From Planoprotostelium fungivorum (lineage: Eukaryota > Evosea > Variosea > Cavosteliida > Cavosteliaceae): a stretch of 64,000 nucleotides of DNA. Both the position numbers and the translations under genes were made by a program. The stretch covers positions 124,001 to 188,000 of the forward strand of contig MDYQ01000111.1 in the NCBI GenBank assembly GCA_003024175.1. Reading direction: 5' to 3'. Below are positions 63,701 through 64,000 of this stretch, piece by piece. Numbering within the stretch: position 1 is the stretch's first letter; each line of letters opens with the position of its first letter. The notes beneath the pieces were generated by a model, which did not search any database, was not told where the DNA came from, and worked only from the letters and a program-made list of their open reading frames with translations.

Positions 63701-64000
63701 TCCCGCCCACCCATAGAGAGGACCTCTTCCACGGTGAGGCCCAATCGATCGTGCCGTCTCTATTCTTTGTGCCCCCGTCTCAAATGTTCGTGCCACCCGA
63801 CTCACACGATACAGACGAGCATGGATGACTCTGAGTTTGCCCTACACCGTGCCGAGATTGCGTATATCGCAGCTCTCAGAGATGCGCCCAGATCTGCGAA
63901 GAATCTGAACAAGCTGGCTGCCCACTACAACAACAAGCACAACTTTGCCAAAGCAGTGGAGCACACGAAGGAAGCTCTGAAGGCAGACCCGAACGATATC
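60701..64000 (+). CDS. SH2-CUE-VPS9-TPR protein, RIN-like Rab5-type exchange factor (partial)
   Basis: Start MEDWFRPTISRVQAENLL opens an SH2 domain with VGMFVVRGSSQ (pTyr-binding Arg) and TLEALVSACNFLMQ. A Gln/Pro/Ser-rich linker (61100-61380) is followed by a CUE/UBA-like helix set (IISEAFTDRSAAEIKEALKA ... VTAAIDLL). Helices (FNVVNVFLQHIKTNVKYSPE; LPRVYENLFHIVTSEF) lead to a VPS9 domain: RLSLLVEIVQAISDL, NADSLLCYFSAVLCYSGL and FALTVFETSLDYVHSN. A disordered Ser/Pro-rich part follows, joined at 63433-63475 by a 43-base intron, then a TPR-like start (LNKLAAHYNNKHNFAKAVEH) at the right edge. The plan suggests a phosphotyrosine- and ubiquitin-responsive activator of Rab5-type GTPases in endocytosis. 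Several introns carry CGTTGTAG and one carries TGACGTCA. Confidence 0.8.

Overview
The window is nuclear DNA of a eukaryote with a very compact genome. Genes lie on both strands, often a few hundred bases apart, and are cut by many short introns of about 35-90 bases that mostly open with GTGAG or a close variant and end in CAG or TAG. The gene set suggests an amoebozoan, perhaps a protostelid-like amoeba: receptor kinases with TKL-type kinase domains, SH2 proteins, an RGS protein, a class I PI3-kinase and possible CudA-like factors. The organism is an inference. I built the gene models by joining reading frames at plausible splice sites by eye, so outer boundaries are firmer than every internal exon.

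Layout. 1-3724 (-): receptor-like protein with a beta-helix ectodomain and a kinase domain that lacks key catalytic residues, cut by the left edge. 4020-13124 (-): two coiled-coil proteins. 13375-15436 (+): a 2H phosphoesterase and an NST1-like protein. 15488-26884: two tandem LRR receptor kinase genes (-), the shorter one an internal-deletion derivative of the other, with an anoctamin remnant (+) between them. 27490-27562: tRNA-Arg(UCU). 27752-30335: four small genes. 30460-33062 (-): an RGS protein with a Cbl-like module and two SH2 domains. 33576-34943 (-): coiled-coil protein. 35194-37082 (-): secreted lipase with a fibronectin III domain. 37400-41510 (+): an EEP phosphodiesterase, an enoyl-CoA isomerase and an unknown protein with an ankyrin-like segment. 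42314-44323 (+): nucleoporin Nup54. 44506-46403: two unknown proteins. 46737-51504 (+): class I PI3-kinase. 51992-55425 (+): a sensor receptor kinase. 55513-56822 (+): N-acetylglucosamine kinase. 56987-60098 (-): an unknown protein and a GH18-like surface protein. 60701-64000 (+): an SH2-CUE-VPS9-TPR protein cut by the right edge.

Many genes belong to surface sensing and phosphotyrosine, phosphoinositide or Rab signalling. Kinases with an HRDLAARN-type loop could write marks that the three SH2 domains here read; that link is inference.

The most unusual signal is not a gene. A short DNA word, consensus CATCTACAACGAGCC with core CTACAACG, recurs about forty times in both orientations. It is mainly in introns of unrelated genes, where it sometimes forms a perfect palindrome or supplies the 3' splice site, and also in repetitive coding stretches.
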